This document shows positions 53,544-64,000 of a DNA stretch of 64,000 nt, in pieces. Origin of the DNA: Setomelanomma holmii (lineage: Eukaryota; Ascomycota; Dothideomycetes; Pleosporales; Phaeosphaeriaceae); assembly GCA_010015745.1 (NCBI GenBank), contig ML978212.1, forward strand, positions 149,436 to 213,435. Reading direction: 5' to 3'. Within the stretch, counting starts at the first letter, position 1. Every line of letters begins with the position of its first letter. The notes under the pieces are model-generated. The model saw nothing but the letters and a program-made list of their open reading frames with translations. It was not told the DNA's origin and did not search any database. The position numbers and the translations under genes were made by a program.

Positions 53544-56027
53544 ATGTCAGAGAAAGCACCGCTGTTTCTCGTCCATTCGGAACGAAGAGCGCGCGTGCAG
53601 CGCTGCTCTAAGCGGAGGACGAGCGGCAAGTTTCTAGCTGCAGTTGCAGCTGCTGGTGTTCTCTACTATGGCATCCCGCAAGGTAAATGTCATGTCTATT
53701 CTGATTGTGTTCTTCATACTTACGGTGGTATTATAGTTGGCAAGCATATAGTTGCGGATACTACCGAGCTGTGTCTCAGTCCAGCCTGCGTGCACGCAGC
53801 GTCAGAGATACTCTATAACCTCTCACCCGACTACAAGGAGCTAGACGCTTGCGACAATTTTGAAGAGCTCGTTTGCGGTGGTTGGAGAGACCGACATGAT
53901 CTTCGTGCGGATCAAGGCGATGCGTTCACTGGCACGATAATGTCGGAACAGTCAGAGCTGCTTCTTCGCCACATTCTTGAAGCGCCTTATCCGAAGGACT
54001 CCCAGGCAAGCAACTCTTCAGAGGGAAAGGGCATCCATTAACAAATTATAGCATTCTTACTTTTCGCCTATGCAGCTCTTGGCTGTTAAGAAGTCCGCAG
54101 ATGAGCAGAACTTTGACAAGATGAAAGCTGCGTACGATGCTTGTCTCAACGAAGATAAGATCAAAGAAGCAGGTGCCGAACCACTTTTCAAGGTCCTAGA
54201 TGAAGTCAAAAAGTTGTATTCGACATCAGCATCCCACTCACACGCACTGAAGGATGTCATCTTGCTGCTCTCCAAGTATGGCATTTCTAGTCTCGTCAGC
54301 ACCGGCACCGGCGCGGATGATACTGATCCCGATACGGTCATTGTGGCTGTGTCTGCCCCATACAGCTTTGGATTGCCATCGAAAGAACGCTATGAGGACG
54401 AAAAGCTGGTCGAGAAATACCGAACTGTTGCCATCGAAGTATTGAGCAAGTTGTTTCCCGACCAGGACAAGAACGTGTTTGGCAAAATTATCGACTTGGA
54501 GAAGAAACTCGCAGCAGCTTCCCCGGATAGCGAGGATCGCGACGATGTTACAGTATGCTGTCATGCAGGCTGGACAATTTCTTTTACTGACGTCCATCCA
54601 GAAATACTACAACCCGATGCTCATCGATGAAGCTGATGCGATCGCACCTGAGATCGAACTCAAAACCCTTATTCACGATCTGACGCCTACTAAAGTCGAG
54701 CGCGTCATTGTTATGGCACCTAATTACCTGAAGGAACTATCGGTTATCCTTGCCGCCACTGACAAGGAAGTCCTGCAAAGTTATTTTGCCTGGAAGGCGG
54801 TGCAATCTTTCTCGGTTTATGTTGATGCGGACGCGGTCAAGCCCTATAAGCGCTTTAGGAACGTCCTTGCTGGAAAGGTAGGAGCCTCATGCATGCTTAA
54901 AACAAGTCTGACCGACGCAGGATCCTGACTCTGCTCCCGAGCGCTGGAGGACTTGCGTTGCGCACGTTGATGACGGCTTGGGTTGGATTCTGTCGCGCTT
55001 CTTTGTTGAGAAAGCCTTCTCCGCGGAAGCCAAGGAATTTGGCGATACTATCATTACCGATATTAAGACTGAATTTGCAAAGAAGCTTGAGGCTGCAGAC
55101 TGGATGGACGATGACACGACTGCGAAAGCGGTCGAAAAGGTACACAACATCATTCAAAAGATTGGCTACCCTACCAAGAGTCCGGATATTATGGAGCCTT
55201 CTGTTCTGAGCGCTTACTACAAGTCGGTCAATGTCTCGTCGGACGCCTTTTTCCAAAACGCGCTCTCCATGACACGCTTCGCCGTCGATTTTGAGTGGTC
55301 AGCACTTGGCAAGCCGGTGGATCGAGACCAGTGGGGAATGACGGTGCCTACCGTTAACGCGTACTACAACCCGCCTGGCAACGAAATCGTCTTCCCCGCT
55401 GGCATCATGCAATTCCCTGTCTTCGACGTTGGAGCGCCTGCGTATATGTCCTACGGTGCTTTCGGCTCCGTGGCGGGACATGAGTTATCCCATGCATTCG
55501 ACTCGACCGGAAGGCATTATGACCAGAACGGGAACTATACGGATTGTGAGTGGCGCTGTCTCGTTCATCTCCCAGCGAATACTGACATTGCTTATCCAGG
55601 GTGGTCCAATGCTACTGTAGAAGCTTTCAAGGAAAAGGCTGAGTGTTTCGTCAGCCAGTATGCCAATTACACTGTGCCTGGTCCAGACGACAAACCACTT
55701 CACGTCAATGGCCGTCTCACTCTAGGTGAGAACATTGCTGATGCCGGTGGGCTATCTGCCTCCTTCCAGGCGTGGAAGCGCCGGGCAGCGGAGAAGCCCA
55801 ATAAGGATCTCCCTGGTCTCGAGCATTTCACACAGGACCAGCTCTTCTTCGTTACGTATTCGAACTGGTGGTGCGGCAAGTCGCGCAAGGATACGGCGAT
55901 TAATAGAATCTATACCGATCCGCATGCGCCAAAGTGGGCTCGAATTCTGGGTACCATGGCCAATAGCCGCGAGTTCAGGGAAAGCTTCAAATGCAAGTCG
56001 AAGGAGCCGACTTGTCAACTGTGGTGA
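53544..56027 (+). CDS. M13 family zinc metallopeptidase (neprilysin/ECE-like), type II membrane protein
   Basis: Exons are 53544-53682, 53737-54005, 54076-54552, 54602-54877, 54921-55545 and 55600-56027, giving 737 residues, the usual family size. N-terminus: short basic cytosolic part, then a membrane helix (KFLAAVAAAGVLYYGIPQ, about 29-46); the rest is lumenal or extracellular. Catalysis: NAYYNP near 533, zinc motif HELSH at 574-578, and third ligand E639 in GENIADAGG. The prodomain-like N-lobe has LDACDNFEELVCGGW and YDACLNEDKIKEAG. The C-terminus ends CQLW, where animal members have CxxW. The intron after exon 2 has a GC donor (CAG|GCAAGC), the recognised minor GC-AG type. Known: the family cleaves small peptides at the cell surface. 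The gene looks intact; the natural substrate in fungi is unknown. Confidence 0.9.
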
Positions 56028-56190
56028 TTGAGGAAACTCGTTGAGCGTGCATCCTTAGCATGCATCTTTCGATGAGAGAATTGTAACATAAGTTATGTAA
56101 TGCAATGCTCAGTTGTGCAGACTGTCCTACATGGCTCTATCTCCCATAACCTTCAATTCTGCGCCTATTGCAGGCTCATAACACATTCGC
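56028..56190. other. Convergent 3' gap
   Basis: 163 bases between the converging M13 peptidase and sugar transporter genes; likely overlapping 3' ends. Confidence 0.4.
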
Positions 56191-57761
56191 TCATGCAACT
56201 GAACTGCTGCGAAATTCTGCATGCAGCTTCTCATCCTTCTCGATCGCCGCTGCTGCAGCAGCTGGGTCCTTGAGAGCATGTGGCACCAGCTGGTCACCGA
56301 AGAGCTCATCCATCTGCTCAAGCGATCTGCTCTTTGTCTCAGGGTAGAAGAACCAATAGCACAAGAACGCTACCAAATTGAAGACGGAGAAGATATAGAA
56401 GTACCGGAATTCAATCGAGCTCAGTGCCTGCGGAGAAAATTGCGCAAAGATGAGGTTGACGGCCCAGTTCGTGAACGTGGTGATCGCATTTCCAAGAGCG
56501 CGACATTCGATCGGGAAGATCTCGGCTGGGTACACCCACGAGATGATGCCAAGTGGTGTGTAGAAGAATGAGAAGAGGAAATTCATGGCGACCATGCTGC
56601 GAAGCTGAGCACCATTGGAAGGATTGAAGTACTGTCCCTGGACGGCATTGACAAGAAGGGCGGCAGCGAGCCCGGCTGCGGACACTATCAGGGGTTTGAC
56701 GCGTCCGACGCGGTCAAGAAGAGCGAGACCAATCGTACACCAGACGATGGATAGGGCTCCGCTAGTACCGATAATGAGGAGCGATTCGCGCGTCGAGATA
56801 TCCAGGATCGAGTAGATACGAGGGCCGTAGTAGTTGATGACGTTGATACCTGACAACGGACCAAAAGCCTGCACACCGCAACCCAGCAGGAGTCGTTTGC
56901 GCCATGTAGGCTTTGTGATGATGGACTTCCAGGTAATGTTTCCAAGGGCACGGTCAGCGATGATGACGTCGCGGATTTCGCGGAATTCGAGGTCGACGGT
57001 CTCGTCGTCGATGCCTTTGCGGAGTTTGCGGAGCGACTTGATGGCGTCTTCGTGGCGGTCTTTTTACATTAGCCAGCGAGGCGATTCTTGGAGGAAGAAG
57101 ATGCCGCCGATGAGGATGAGACCGGGGACGTTTTGGAATGCGAGTGGGAAGCGCCCTGCATGAAAATGTCAGTGACAGTCTTGCGGGCGTATCGAAGTCG
57201 ACTTACATGAGAACTCAGTCCTGTTGAAAGAGCAGCCATAGCCGAGCCACTGTGCGACAAAGAAACCCCAACTCAGCATCCTCTGCAGCAAGCCGGAAAG
57301 AATACCGCGATGTTTGGCCTCCGAAAGCTCACCAGCATACATAGGAGTCGTTGATGTGAGCATGCCGACCGCGACGCCACCGATGAAGCGACCTACGATC
57401 AGCATGGCCATCTTGACTGCACCAGCTTGGAGTGAGATTCCAAGAATGGATACTAGAGAGCCAACGAGGATCGTCCATCGGCGCCCTAGCATGTCTGCGA
57501 ACAACATGTTGAAGATGGTACCGGCGATTGCGCCACCTTGGAAGGCGGACACAATGCCACCCATGATCGTGTCGGAGGGGTCATTGAAGTATTCCTTGAA
57601 GGTTGGGAGGGCGATGGTCGAGGTGATGATACCAGAGTCGTATCCGAACAGGACTGCATGCGTGTTAGTACTTGACAAATTGCCTGAGTGTTTGTGCCTC
57701 TCCACTCACATCCTCCCGTGGCAAGGAACACCGCCGAAAACACTGTCACCGCGAGACCCAT
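56191..57761 (-). pseudogene. MFS sugar porter with one internal stop
   Basis: Exons are 57761-57710, 57653-57207 and 57155-56191, phases consistent, 487 codons. It has 12 hydrophobic segments. Sugar-porter signatures: LFGYDSGIITS in helix 1, GRRWTILVGS after helix 2, IVGRFIGGVAVGMLTSTTPM, QESPRWLM at the end of helix 6, QAFGPLSGINVINYYGPRIY in helix 7, and YPAEIFPIECRALGNAI and FYPETKSRSLEQMDELFG at the end. Immediately after PRWLM a TAA stop lies at 57064-57066, where the family normally has Glu or Lys before KxR; the reading continues perfectly afterwards (KDRHEDAIKSLRKLRKGIDD). The rest is undamaged, so this is either a very recent null, a polymorphism, or a base-call error next to a run of T. 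It is divergent from the GH78 gene, which suggests rhamnose or a related sugar as substrate (inference). Confidence 0.75.
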
Positions 57762-58427
57762 CTTGTCGTTACAATCTCAGTTACTATCAATCGCTCGAAA
57801 ACTGTTGTTCCGTTACCGTGGACCAGACCCACAGATATGTACCATCATCGCATATACGCGACTCGCACAGGAGTGTACTTGCGGACATCTTCAACCCGAA
57901 ACCAACAGATCGCAAGGCGTGCTAAGATACTAGACATGCGTCTTGAACCTATCACCACGCCCTAGCGAGAAGCACAGACGCTGATCGCACCCTTTGTCCG
58001 CGACCGGAAATGGTGTCGTATGCTGAGGTCAGACGATCCGGGGTTTTGCCGAGGTTTAGCGGTGGCGCCAAAGATATCCCCACAATCTTGTTCGGCAGGT
58101 GTTTCGGCTCCAATTTTCTCGACCGGCGTGTTTGACGTTCCTGGGCAAAGAACTCCTTCCCAGCTCTCGGCCCCTCATCGGCGGCGCGAGATGAGTATTT
58201 GTGACTCGGACATCACTCTCCCTGCTGCTCGCAATTCGTAGCAATGCGGCCCGAATCTGATGCACTCCTTGGTCGCTGCAGAATGGCCTGGTTCCTGGGT
58301 ATGGTCGCCATCCTTGGCGATCGCGCTCGGCACGAGTGCAAGTCAACTTCAGCATGACCAACACTTGTGATTCTGAATGACAAGAGTCCGTCCACCGCGA
58401 ATCTGCAGTCAAGACCGCCTTGAAATA
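57762..58427. promoter_or_regulatory. Shared upstream region of sugar porter and GH78 rhamnosidase
   Basis: 666 bases between divergent starts, with no supported coding region. The pairing of a sugar transporter and a glycosidase suggests a common inducer. I could not assign a regulator site with confidence. Confidence 0.45.
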
Positions 58428-61172
58428 ATGGCTTTCACGGTTACTCGTTGCGGTATTCACGCGTACCACGAAGTCCTGGGTATCGATCCTGACAAGCTGC
58501 GCTTCTTCTGGGTTCTGCATTCAGATCAAGAAGATGCCGAGCAAACTGCATACCAAGTCGAAGTTTCTACCTCACAATCATTCGAAATACTTTTATGGGA
58601 TTCGGGCAAAGTGAAGAGTGCTCGCCAGCGAAACATCCTTTGTGAACCTGAAGGCGGCTTCCTATCAGCGTCGTTCCATTACTGGCGCCTAAGGCTATGG
58701 GATCAGAATGAGCACACCACCCGAAGCGAGATCAATGAGTTCTTCACAGCGTATCCACGCTCAAGCGGCTTACTGCCACCGTACAGCATGAATCAGACGT
58801 ATATGCCGCATACCAGCCTCATCTTTCGCACCTGGTTCGAAGACGAGGCCAATCGGTGGAAGGGCGTGTGGATTGGCGACAACGGCGATAAGCCGATGTA
58901 TCTGCGCAAAGAGCTTCATCTTGAACGCAAGCCAAGGCGTGCCATTGTTTTTGCGTCTGGTCTAGGTCATTACCATTTCGTCTGCAATGGCGACCCGGCA
59001 GCAGCTAATGGGCACGTCCTGGATCCTGGCTGGACTAACTATCATCGAACGGTACAATACGTCGCGTACGATGTGTCGAACATCCTACAGCAAGGCCGAA
59101 ACGTGTTAGGCGCTCACCTGGGTAATGGCTTCTATGCTGGTGATCAAGGAGATGATCGATTCTTCTGGCCATGCTACGAAGATAACACCTATGTCCGATA
59201 TGGCAACGAGCTGTGTTTCTTCGCAGAGTTGCACCTCTTCTATGACGACAGTAGTCGGGAAGCCATCACTACCGGGCCAGACTGGAATTTACGCAAGAGT
59301 GCGACAACACTAGCCAATATCTACTCATCCGAAACGAAAGACTTTCGCGCTTACCCCACCGGCTGGGATACACCAGAATACGTCGAAGATGATACGTGGA
59401 AGCAAGCGACACCCGTCACAGGACCACGAGGAAAGCTCAAGTATCAAAGTCAGCCTCCTGTCACGCTGCACGAGACTTTCGAGCCAAAGTCGTCAAAGAC
59501 CCTGGAACCTGGTATCGTCAGCTTTGACTTCGGTCAGAATATGACAACCATGATAAGAATCGAGGTATCCGGTCCCGCAGGCAGCGAAGTCGTTATACGC
59601 TTTTCAGAAACCATAGGCGCAGATGGACGAGTGCTGATGCCAGATCCTCTCTTCAAACAATTCGAGACTGGCGTCTTCTTCAAGTACATACTTGCTGGGA
59701 ACGGCGTGGAGATTTTGGAGCCAGACTTCTGCTTCACGGCCGTGCGATACGTGCAAGTGGAAGGCATCGCCTTAGAAGAAGGTCAAGATTTGCCAACTGT
59801 CAAGTCTATTGTTAGCCGGCATGTGTCGTCAGCGGCGCGACGACTAGGCTCGTTGAAGACAGATAAGGACGATGTGAAAGCGCTCATCAATATGTGCTAC
59901 TGGTCCTTCGTCAGCAATCTGTTCAGCTACCATACCGACTGCCCACAAATCGAGAAGTTCGGTTGGCTCGAAGTCACCCATCTTCTTGCCCCAGCGACAC
60001 AGTACATTCGCGATATGGAGTCGCTCTACTCCAAAATCTTGGACGACATCGTCGATGCGCAGGAGCCGAACGGGCTGGTTCCAACGATGGCGCCAGAGAT
60101 TAGATATATGTGCGGACCACTCCACGACACTATTACATGGGGAGGTGCAGTCGCACTGCTGCCCGAAATCCTTCGTTTCTACTACGACTCAACTCACGTT
60201 TTCGAGAGACTCCTTGAACCATGCATGAGATACATGGAGTACATCAAGACGAAGGAGCGCGATGGAGGCCTGATCGAGCATGGCCTTGGTGATTGGGGAC
60301 GTGACATCGCATTCGGCAATAACCAAGCCAACATCGAAACAGCGATATACTACCGCTGTCTGCGGAACATTGAGCGCATGGGGCGGGAGCTTGAGAAAAC
60401 AGCTATTGAGCATCGATTCCGCGAGTGGGCTGATCGCATATATCGCGTTTACAGTGAGCGACTCCTTGTCGCCGACAAAGAGTTCCATCTGTATGCCTTC
60501 TACACATCTCGAGATGGTCCAGGAAGGCACGATCGCAATATGGTTGCGCAGGCTTTCGCTCTACAATTCGACCTCGTTCCAGCAGAACATGTATCTGACA
60601 TCCAACGCGCCTTCCTTGACTGCTGCGTCGCGTCCGGCAACCGTATCGAAGCTGGAGAAATCGGACTAAAGTATCTCTGGAACACGCTTGCAGATCTTGA
60701 TCGTCCAGATATAGTCCTTGAAATGGCGCGCCAAGGGGAACATCCCTCGTACATGCGCTTCCTACGTCGCGGCGAGACCACGTTGAACGAGTTCTGGCAG
60801 GACGCATGCCGCAGTAAATGCCATGACATGCTGGGCACGATATACGAGTGGTGTTATGAGGCTGTGCTTGGTCTTAAGCCGGAGGCAGAGGCTTATCGCA
60901 CGTGGACAGTAAAGCCGCCTCTGAAGTCGGAGTTCAAGCACGTAAAGGGCAGTATGGAGTGTCCGTATGGTTTGATTGAGATCGAATATGAGAACAGGGA
61001 GGAAGAGGTGGTAATGAAGATCACGGTCCTGACGAGTACCACTGGGATCTTACTGTTGCCAAGAGACGAGATTGTTGCTGTTGTGAAGAGGAAAGGAGGG
61101 GAGCCTAGCGAGAAGAAGGGGCGGAAGATAGCGCTGAAGCCGGGTCGGTATGAGCTACGGATCGAACCCTGA
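58428..61172 (+). CDS. GH78 alpha-L-rhamnosidase, intracellular type
   Basis: It releases terminal L-rhamnose from flavonoid glycosides or pectic fragments. Single exon, 914 residues from the ATG at 58428 (an in-frame ATG at 58377 adds 17 non-conserved residues). Order: N-terminal beta-sandwich (FFWVLHSDQ...AYQVEVSTS, YWRLRLWD); lectin-like domain with YLRKELHLERKPRRAIVFAS and GHYHFVCNG; a beta domain with FDFGQNMTTMIRIEVSGPAG; then the (alpha/alpha)6 barrel. The acid/base region D504-CPQIEKFGWLE515 keeps the first Asp and the Glu (E509), but the usual final Asp (GD) is Glu-Val. TLNEFWQDACRSKCHDMLGT with YEW is the general-base region. There is no signal peptide, which fits cytosolic hydrolysis after uptake. 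The gene is intact while its neighbouring porter carries a stop. Confidence 0.9.
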   Translation: MAFTVTRCGIHAYHEVLGIDPDKLRFFWVLHSDQEDAEQTAYQVEVSTSQSFEILLWDSGKVKSARQRNILCEPEGGFLSASFHYWRLRLWDQNEHTTRSEINEFFTAYPRSSGLLPPYSMNQTYMPHTSLIFRTWFEDEANRWKGVWIGDNGDKPMYLRKELHLERKPRRAIVFASGLGHYHFVCNGDPAAANGHVLDPGWTNYHRTVQYVAYDVSNILQQGRNVLGAHLGNGFYAGDQGDDRFFWPCYEDNTYVRYGNELCFFAELHLFYDDSSREAITTGPDWNLRKSATTLANIYSSETKDFRAYPTGWDTPEYVEDDTWKQATPVTGPRGKLKYQSQPPVTLHETFEPKSSKTLEPGIVSFDFGQNMTTMIRIEVSGPAGSEVVIRFSETIGADGRVLMPDPLFKQFETGVFFKYILAGNGVEILEPDFCFTAVRYVQVEGIALEEGQDLPTVKSIVSRHVSSAARRLGSLKTDKDDVKALINMCYWSFVSNLFSYHTDCPQIEKFGWLEVTHLLAPATQYIRDMESLYSKILDDIVDAQEPNGLVPTMAPEIRYMCGPLHDTITWGGAVALLPEILRFYYDSTHVFERLLEPCMRYMEYIKTKERDGGLIEHGLGDWGRDIAFGNNQANIETAIYYRCLRNIERMGRELEKTAIEHRFREWADRIYRVYSERLLVADKEFHLYAFYTSRDGPGRHDRNMVAQAFALQFDLVPAEHVSDIQRAFLDCCVASGNRIEAGEIGLKYLWNTLADLDRPDIVLEMARQGEHPSYMRFLRRGETTLNEFWQDACRSKCHDMLGTIYEWCYEAVLGLKPEAEAYRTWTVKPPLKSEFKHVKGSMECPYGLIEIEYENREEEVVMKITVLTSTTGILLLPRDEIVAVVKRKGGEPSEKKGRKIALKPGRYELRIEP

Positions 61173-61982
61173 GACTTGCTGGAAGATGTTCGTACTATGA
61201 CATTGAGATGAATGCTACGATCGTCATTCCATGGCATCTTTCTAGTCGTAGCGGGGCATGCAAGCACCTTTTCCATGATACATTTGCGGTGGTTCCACAA
61301 GGATTATACACAGTCTTAAGGCGCTGACAACATGTAAGATATCAGAGGCTGGGAAGCCTCAGCACCTTCTGAGTGTTGTAATGGCTTGCTTTGTGTCTTC
61401 GAGGGCCTTCAGCTGGTAGGGAGACGATGTGGTATTTTATAGTGACTGACTGGGGCGTTTCAACGCTTTCGTGAGTTTTCCTGTCGGTTAACTGCAAAAT
61501 AATATCAGACCAATCATTCGAGCCATTCTGAGGATTCTCGAAGGATTTTGTAGTCCCCGGAAAAAAACGCGTTGCTAGTATTGGAGGCTCGGACGCGCCG
61601 TCCCGAAAACATCCACCCCGCACAGACTCGTTCGCGTGGCGAAGCTTGACTACGATGGCGCGAGCTTAATCGCTGCACCCGCGGCTTAGCAACCAACCAA
61701 ACTTCCTTCGCCCGACGGCCGTACCAAACATGATAGGCTTGCTCTATGCCGCCTGCGATGCTCTAGCCTGCAAATGCATCTTCTTCACAAGCGATCCCAC
61801 TGAGATGATATGGTCTTATCACCGGGGATGACGTTTCCGCTAAGCAAGGGTCTTGAGGCGACTGGCGGAGAGCTGAAGTTTCTTTAGCTGGCACGCTGGG
61901 TAGCACAGCGCTACTTAGATCTCTACCATCCAGATCTATCTCATCTGACATCTAAGATTCTTCATCGTCAAGCTGAACAATC
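61173..61982. other. Intergenic, no gene seen
   Basis: About 800 bases of 3' flank of the rhamnosidase and the ATG22 promoter. No supported frame. Confidence 0.4.
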
Positions 61983-63609
61983 ATGGCTGCCAACGACCCT
62001 GGTCTTGCACCTCTCGGTGCGCTTGCTGAAGACCCAGCCAAGGGCGCAATTGATGTACCCAACGACGATACACCCGTGGCACCTGATCAATTCGATCCCA
62101 AATACGAAACGACGAAGAAGGAAATCTGGTCGTACTACTCGTAGGTGAACCCTCAACTCGACCTGTCTTAACGACGCAGTTGCCTGACACGTTGACAGCT
62201 ACTATGTCGGCGACAATGGCCTCACGCTGTTCAACTTTGGCCCAACTGCCTTCCAGAATTTGATGTACCAAGCCGCTGGCGATTCTGAGATACTCCACTT
62301 CATGGGCAGGACCAGGACCATCAATAGTATAGTATTACTCTGTAATGGTATATCATTCGCCATCCAGGTGGTCGTCTTCCTGATTCTTGGTTCTTTCGCG
62401 GATTTTGGTTCATGGCGACCGAATATCCTCATTGGACTTTCCGTATGCGCGTTCGGACTTGGCTTCGGCTGGCTGGGTGTCCACACTGAAGACAAATGGC
62501 ATGCTGGAGTAGGACTCTACATCGTCGGCCTAATCGCATATCAAACAACGGTCACCTTCTGGACAGCCGCCTTCCCCGGTCTCGCTCGCAACACGAAGGA
62601 GCTCCGCATCAAAGCCGAAGAGTTCGCCGAAGGCAGAATCACCCGTGCAGAATACGACTTCGCAGACATGATGAAGCGCAACGAGCTCTCGAACGTCGCT
62701 TTCTACGTGCAATCATGTTTCGAAATCCTCATTCTCGCCGTCATTGTCGGAATCATGTTCGGCCTCAAAGTCAACGACAGCGAAGCAAACAACAACTGGG
62801 GTCTCTCCGTCCTCATCGCCTTCGCAACCGGCGTATGGATCCTCTGCGCAATACCCTGGTTCGTTTTCGAAAAGCGACGACCCGGCCAAGATCCAGGAAA
62901 CACCAACATTGTCCTCGCGGGTATAAAGCAACTCGGCTACGCTCTCGCACAGATATGGCAACTCCGTCAAAGCCTCGCATATCTCGTCGGCTACTTTTTG
63001 CTGGGCGACAGCCTCAACACCACCGTAACCGTTATCGGCACCTTGCAAAACGAAATCGTCGCCTACAACAGTCTGCAACTCACATACCTTCTCATCGTTG
63101 GTATCGCAGCACAAGCAGTCGGTATCGGCGCCTTCTGGCGCATCCAGAAACGCTACGGCCTTTCTACCAAAACCATGTTCACGGTCGTCGCAATTTGCAT
63201 TGTCGTCCTCGACGGCTGGGGTATGATCGGTATCTGGACGCAAACGTTCGGCTTCCACAAGCGCTGGGAAGTCTGGGTGTACCAGGCTTTCTACGGCCTG
63301 TTCGTGTGCCCGTGGTACAGTTATTCGCAGACTATGATCAGCGAGGTTACGCCGCGGGGCAAGGAGTTCTTGTTCTTTAGCTTGTTCTCGATTGTGGGTA
63401 AGACGAGCGCATTTATTGGGCCGTTGGTGAGCAGTGCGATCATTGATGATACGGGCAACAATAGTAGTCCTTTCTACTTCCTGTTTGCGCTGAGTTTGGC
63501 GAGTTGTGCGTGGTTGTACTTCTTTGTGGATGTTGAGAAGAGTCGGATTGAACAGGAGGAATTCTTGGAGAGGGAGAAAAGTGCAAAGCTTTTTGCCGAA
63601 AGAGTGTGA
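61983..63609 (+). CDS. atg22: Autophagy-related protein 22 (vacuolar amino-acid effluxer)
   Basis: Atg22 exports amino acids from the vacuole at the end of autophagy. Exons are 61983-62140 and 62199-63609 (58-nt intron, phases fit), giving 522 residues. The N-terminal tail is hydrophilic (MAANDPGLAPLGALAEDPAK ... TTKKEIWSYYSYYVGDNGLT); WSYYxYxxGxxGLTLFNF is the family start. Many membrane segments follow: NSIVLLCNGISFAIQVVVFL, GLYIVGLIAYQTTVTFWTAA, ILILAVIVGIMFGL, LIVGIAAQAVGIGAFW and others, about 10-12 in total. A long cytosolic loop of about 60 residues (KELRIKAEEFAEGRITRAEY) is typical. Near the C-terminus are SYSQTMISEVTPRGKEFLFF and LVSSAIIDDTGNN, both strong family motifs. Intact; the substrate range of fungal paralogues varies. 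Confidence 0.9.
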
Positions 63610-63689
63610 AGAGTCGAAAGTTTTCAGGCCAGTCGTTGAGGTGCGAATTGTTTCTCAATCTAGCAATACCACAGATGGCAACAATCCAG

Positions 63690-63800
63690 CCAGCCAGCTT
63701 TCTGGCTATAGGCTGGATGGCTTGGTGTTTTGTGGGTCGTAGAACCGGCTGGATGGCTTGATTGGCTACGGGCGCTCGGCTGGCTGGATGGGCTTGAGGA
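63690..63800. repeat. Short degenerate repeats of GGCTGGATGG
   Basis: The decamer ggctggatgg occurs three times (about 63711, 63749 and 63783), with further gctggctgg and cagccagccag runs nearby. Simple low-complexity expansion in the 3' flank of ATG22. Confidence 0.6.
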
Positions 63801-63843
63801 GCTTGTTTCCTAATTAGGCAAATTGTATAGAAAGCTTAGTGTT

Positions 63844-64000
63844 TCAACCTTTGTCCCATGTGTCCACATGGTACTTTGAGATGAGCTGTTCAACCATAAG
63901 CTGCTCCTTCTCGTCGACCTCGCTGCTGCCAAACCCAGCTTTTCTCCACCTTCTGCTGCAGTGTATCGCTGCCAAAAGCTCCGGTGAGATCTTCCGTCTC
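63844..64000 (-). CDS. 3' end of an unidentified gene (partial)
   Basis: A minus-strand frame is open from the right edge to a TGA at 63844-63846: RKISPELLAAIHCSRRWRKA, then EKEQLMVEQLISKYHVDTWD and KG. The charged helical composition and natural ending suggest the C-terminus of a real protein convergent with ATG22. No family is recognised from 52 residues; an intron near 63960 is possible. Confidence 0.4.
   Translation of the reverse strand, partial: RRKISPELLAAIHCSRRWRKAGFGSSEVDEKEQLMVEQLISKYHVDTWDKG

Overview
The window is nuclear DNA of a filamentous ascomycete (Pezizomycotina). Genes are monocistronic on both strands, with short GT-AG introns (mostly 46-55 nt, usually with a CTRAC-like branch site) and fungus-specific families: an RFX/Sak1 regulator, a Yop1 reticulon-like protein, Pex3, Atg22, an Ldb19-type arrestin and many F-box-like proteins. 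A dothideomycete of the capnodialean kind is my best guess, but that is inference. I saw no tRNA, rRNA or CRISPR.

Layout. 0-7 kb: the 5' part of a TXNDC9/Plp1 gene, divergent from a GDP-mannose transporter, then a large disordered protein whose last intron decides its C-terminus, and a small orphan. 7-19 kb: accessory, mostly decayed DNA on the minus strand. It holds a doubtful ankyrin-type gene, F-box-like genes with frameshifts and nonsense codons, a ruined BBE-type FAD oxidase and an unidentified relic; an arrestin-like gene and one multi-exon orphan appear intact. 19.5-24 kb: YOP1 and the RFX regulator, divergently transcribed. 24-30.7 kb: sparse, with an orphan exon, a small F-box-like protein and a protein with a cysteine-rich zinc-finger-like motif. 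30.7-40 kb: conserved minus-strand genes (GT8 glycosyltransferase, PEX3, a coiled-coil protein, an intact F-box gene, a short beta-carbonic anhydrase). 40-47 kb: a dead F-box gene, an epoxide-hydrolase-like protein, a tiny membrane protein, and an HSL-type esterase divergent from a short-chain dehydrogenase. 47-53 kb: a GH43 gene split by a solo LTR with a perfect target-site duplication, and an F-box/LRR gene that appears split by a second LTR-like insert. 53.5-64 kb: a membrane M13 peptidase, a sugar transporter with an internal stop next to a divergent GH78 rhamnosidase, ATG22, and the 3' end of one more gene.

The main theme is contrast. Housekeeping genes are intact and can be spliced in silico without a flaw. 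The F-box-like family and part of the carbohydrate-use set (GH43, sugar porter) are disabled by transitions to stop codons, frameshifts, one splice-site loss and retroelement insertion. I did not find a clearly new multi-gene system. The best leads are the datable LTR insertion, the dying F-box array, and the alternative-intron stop at 5464-5559.
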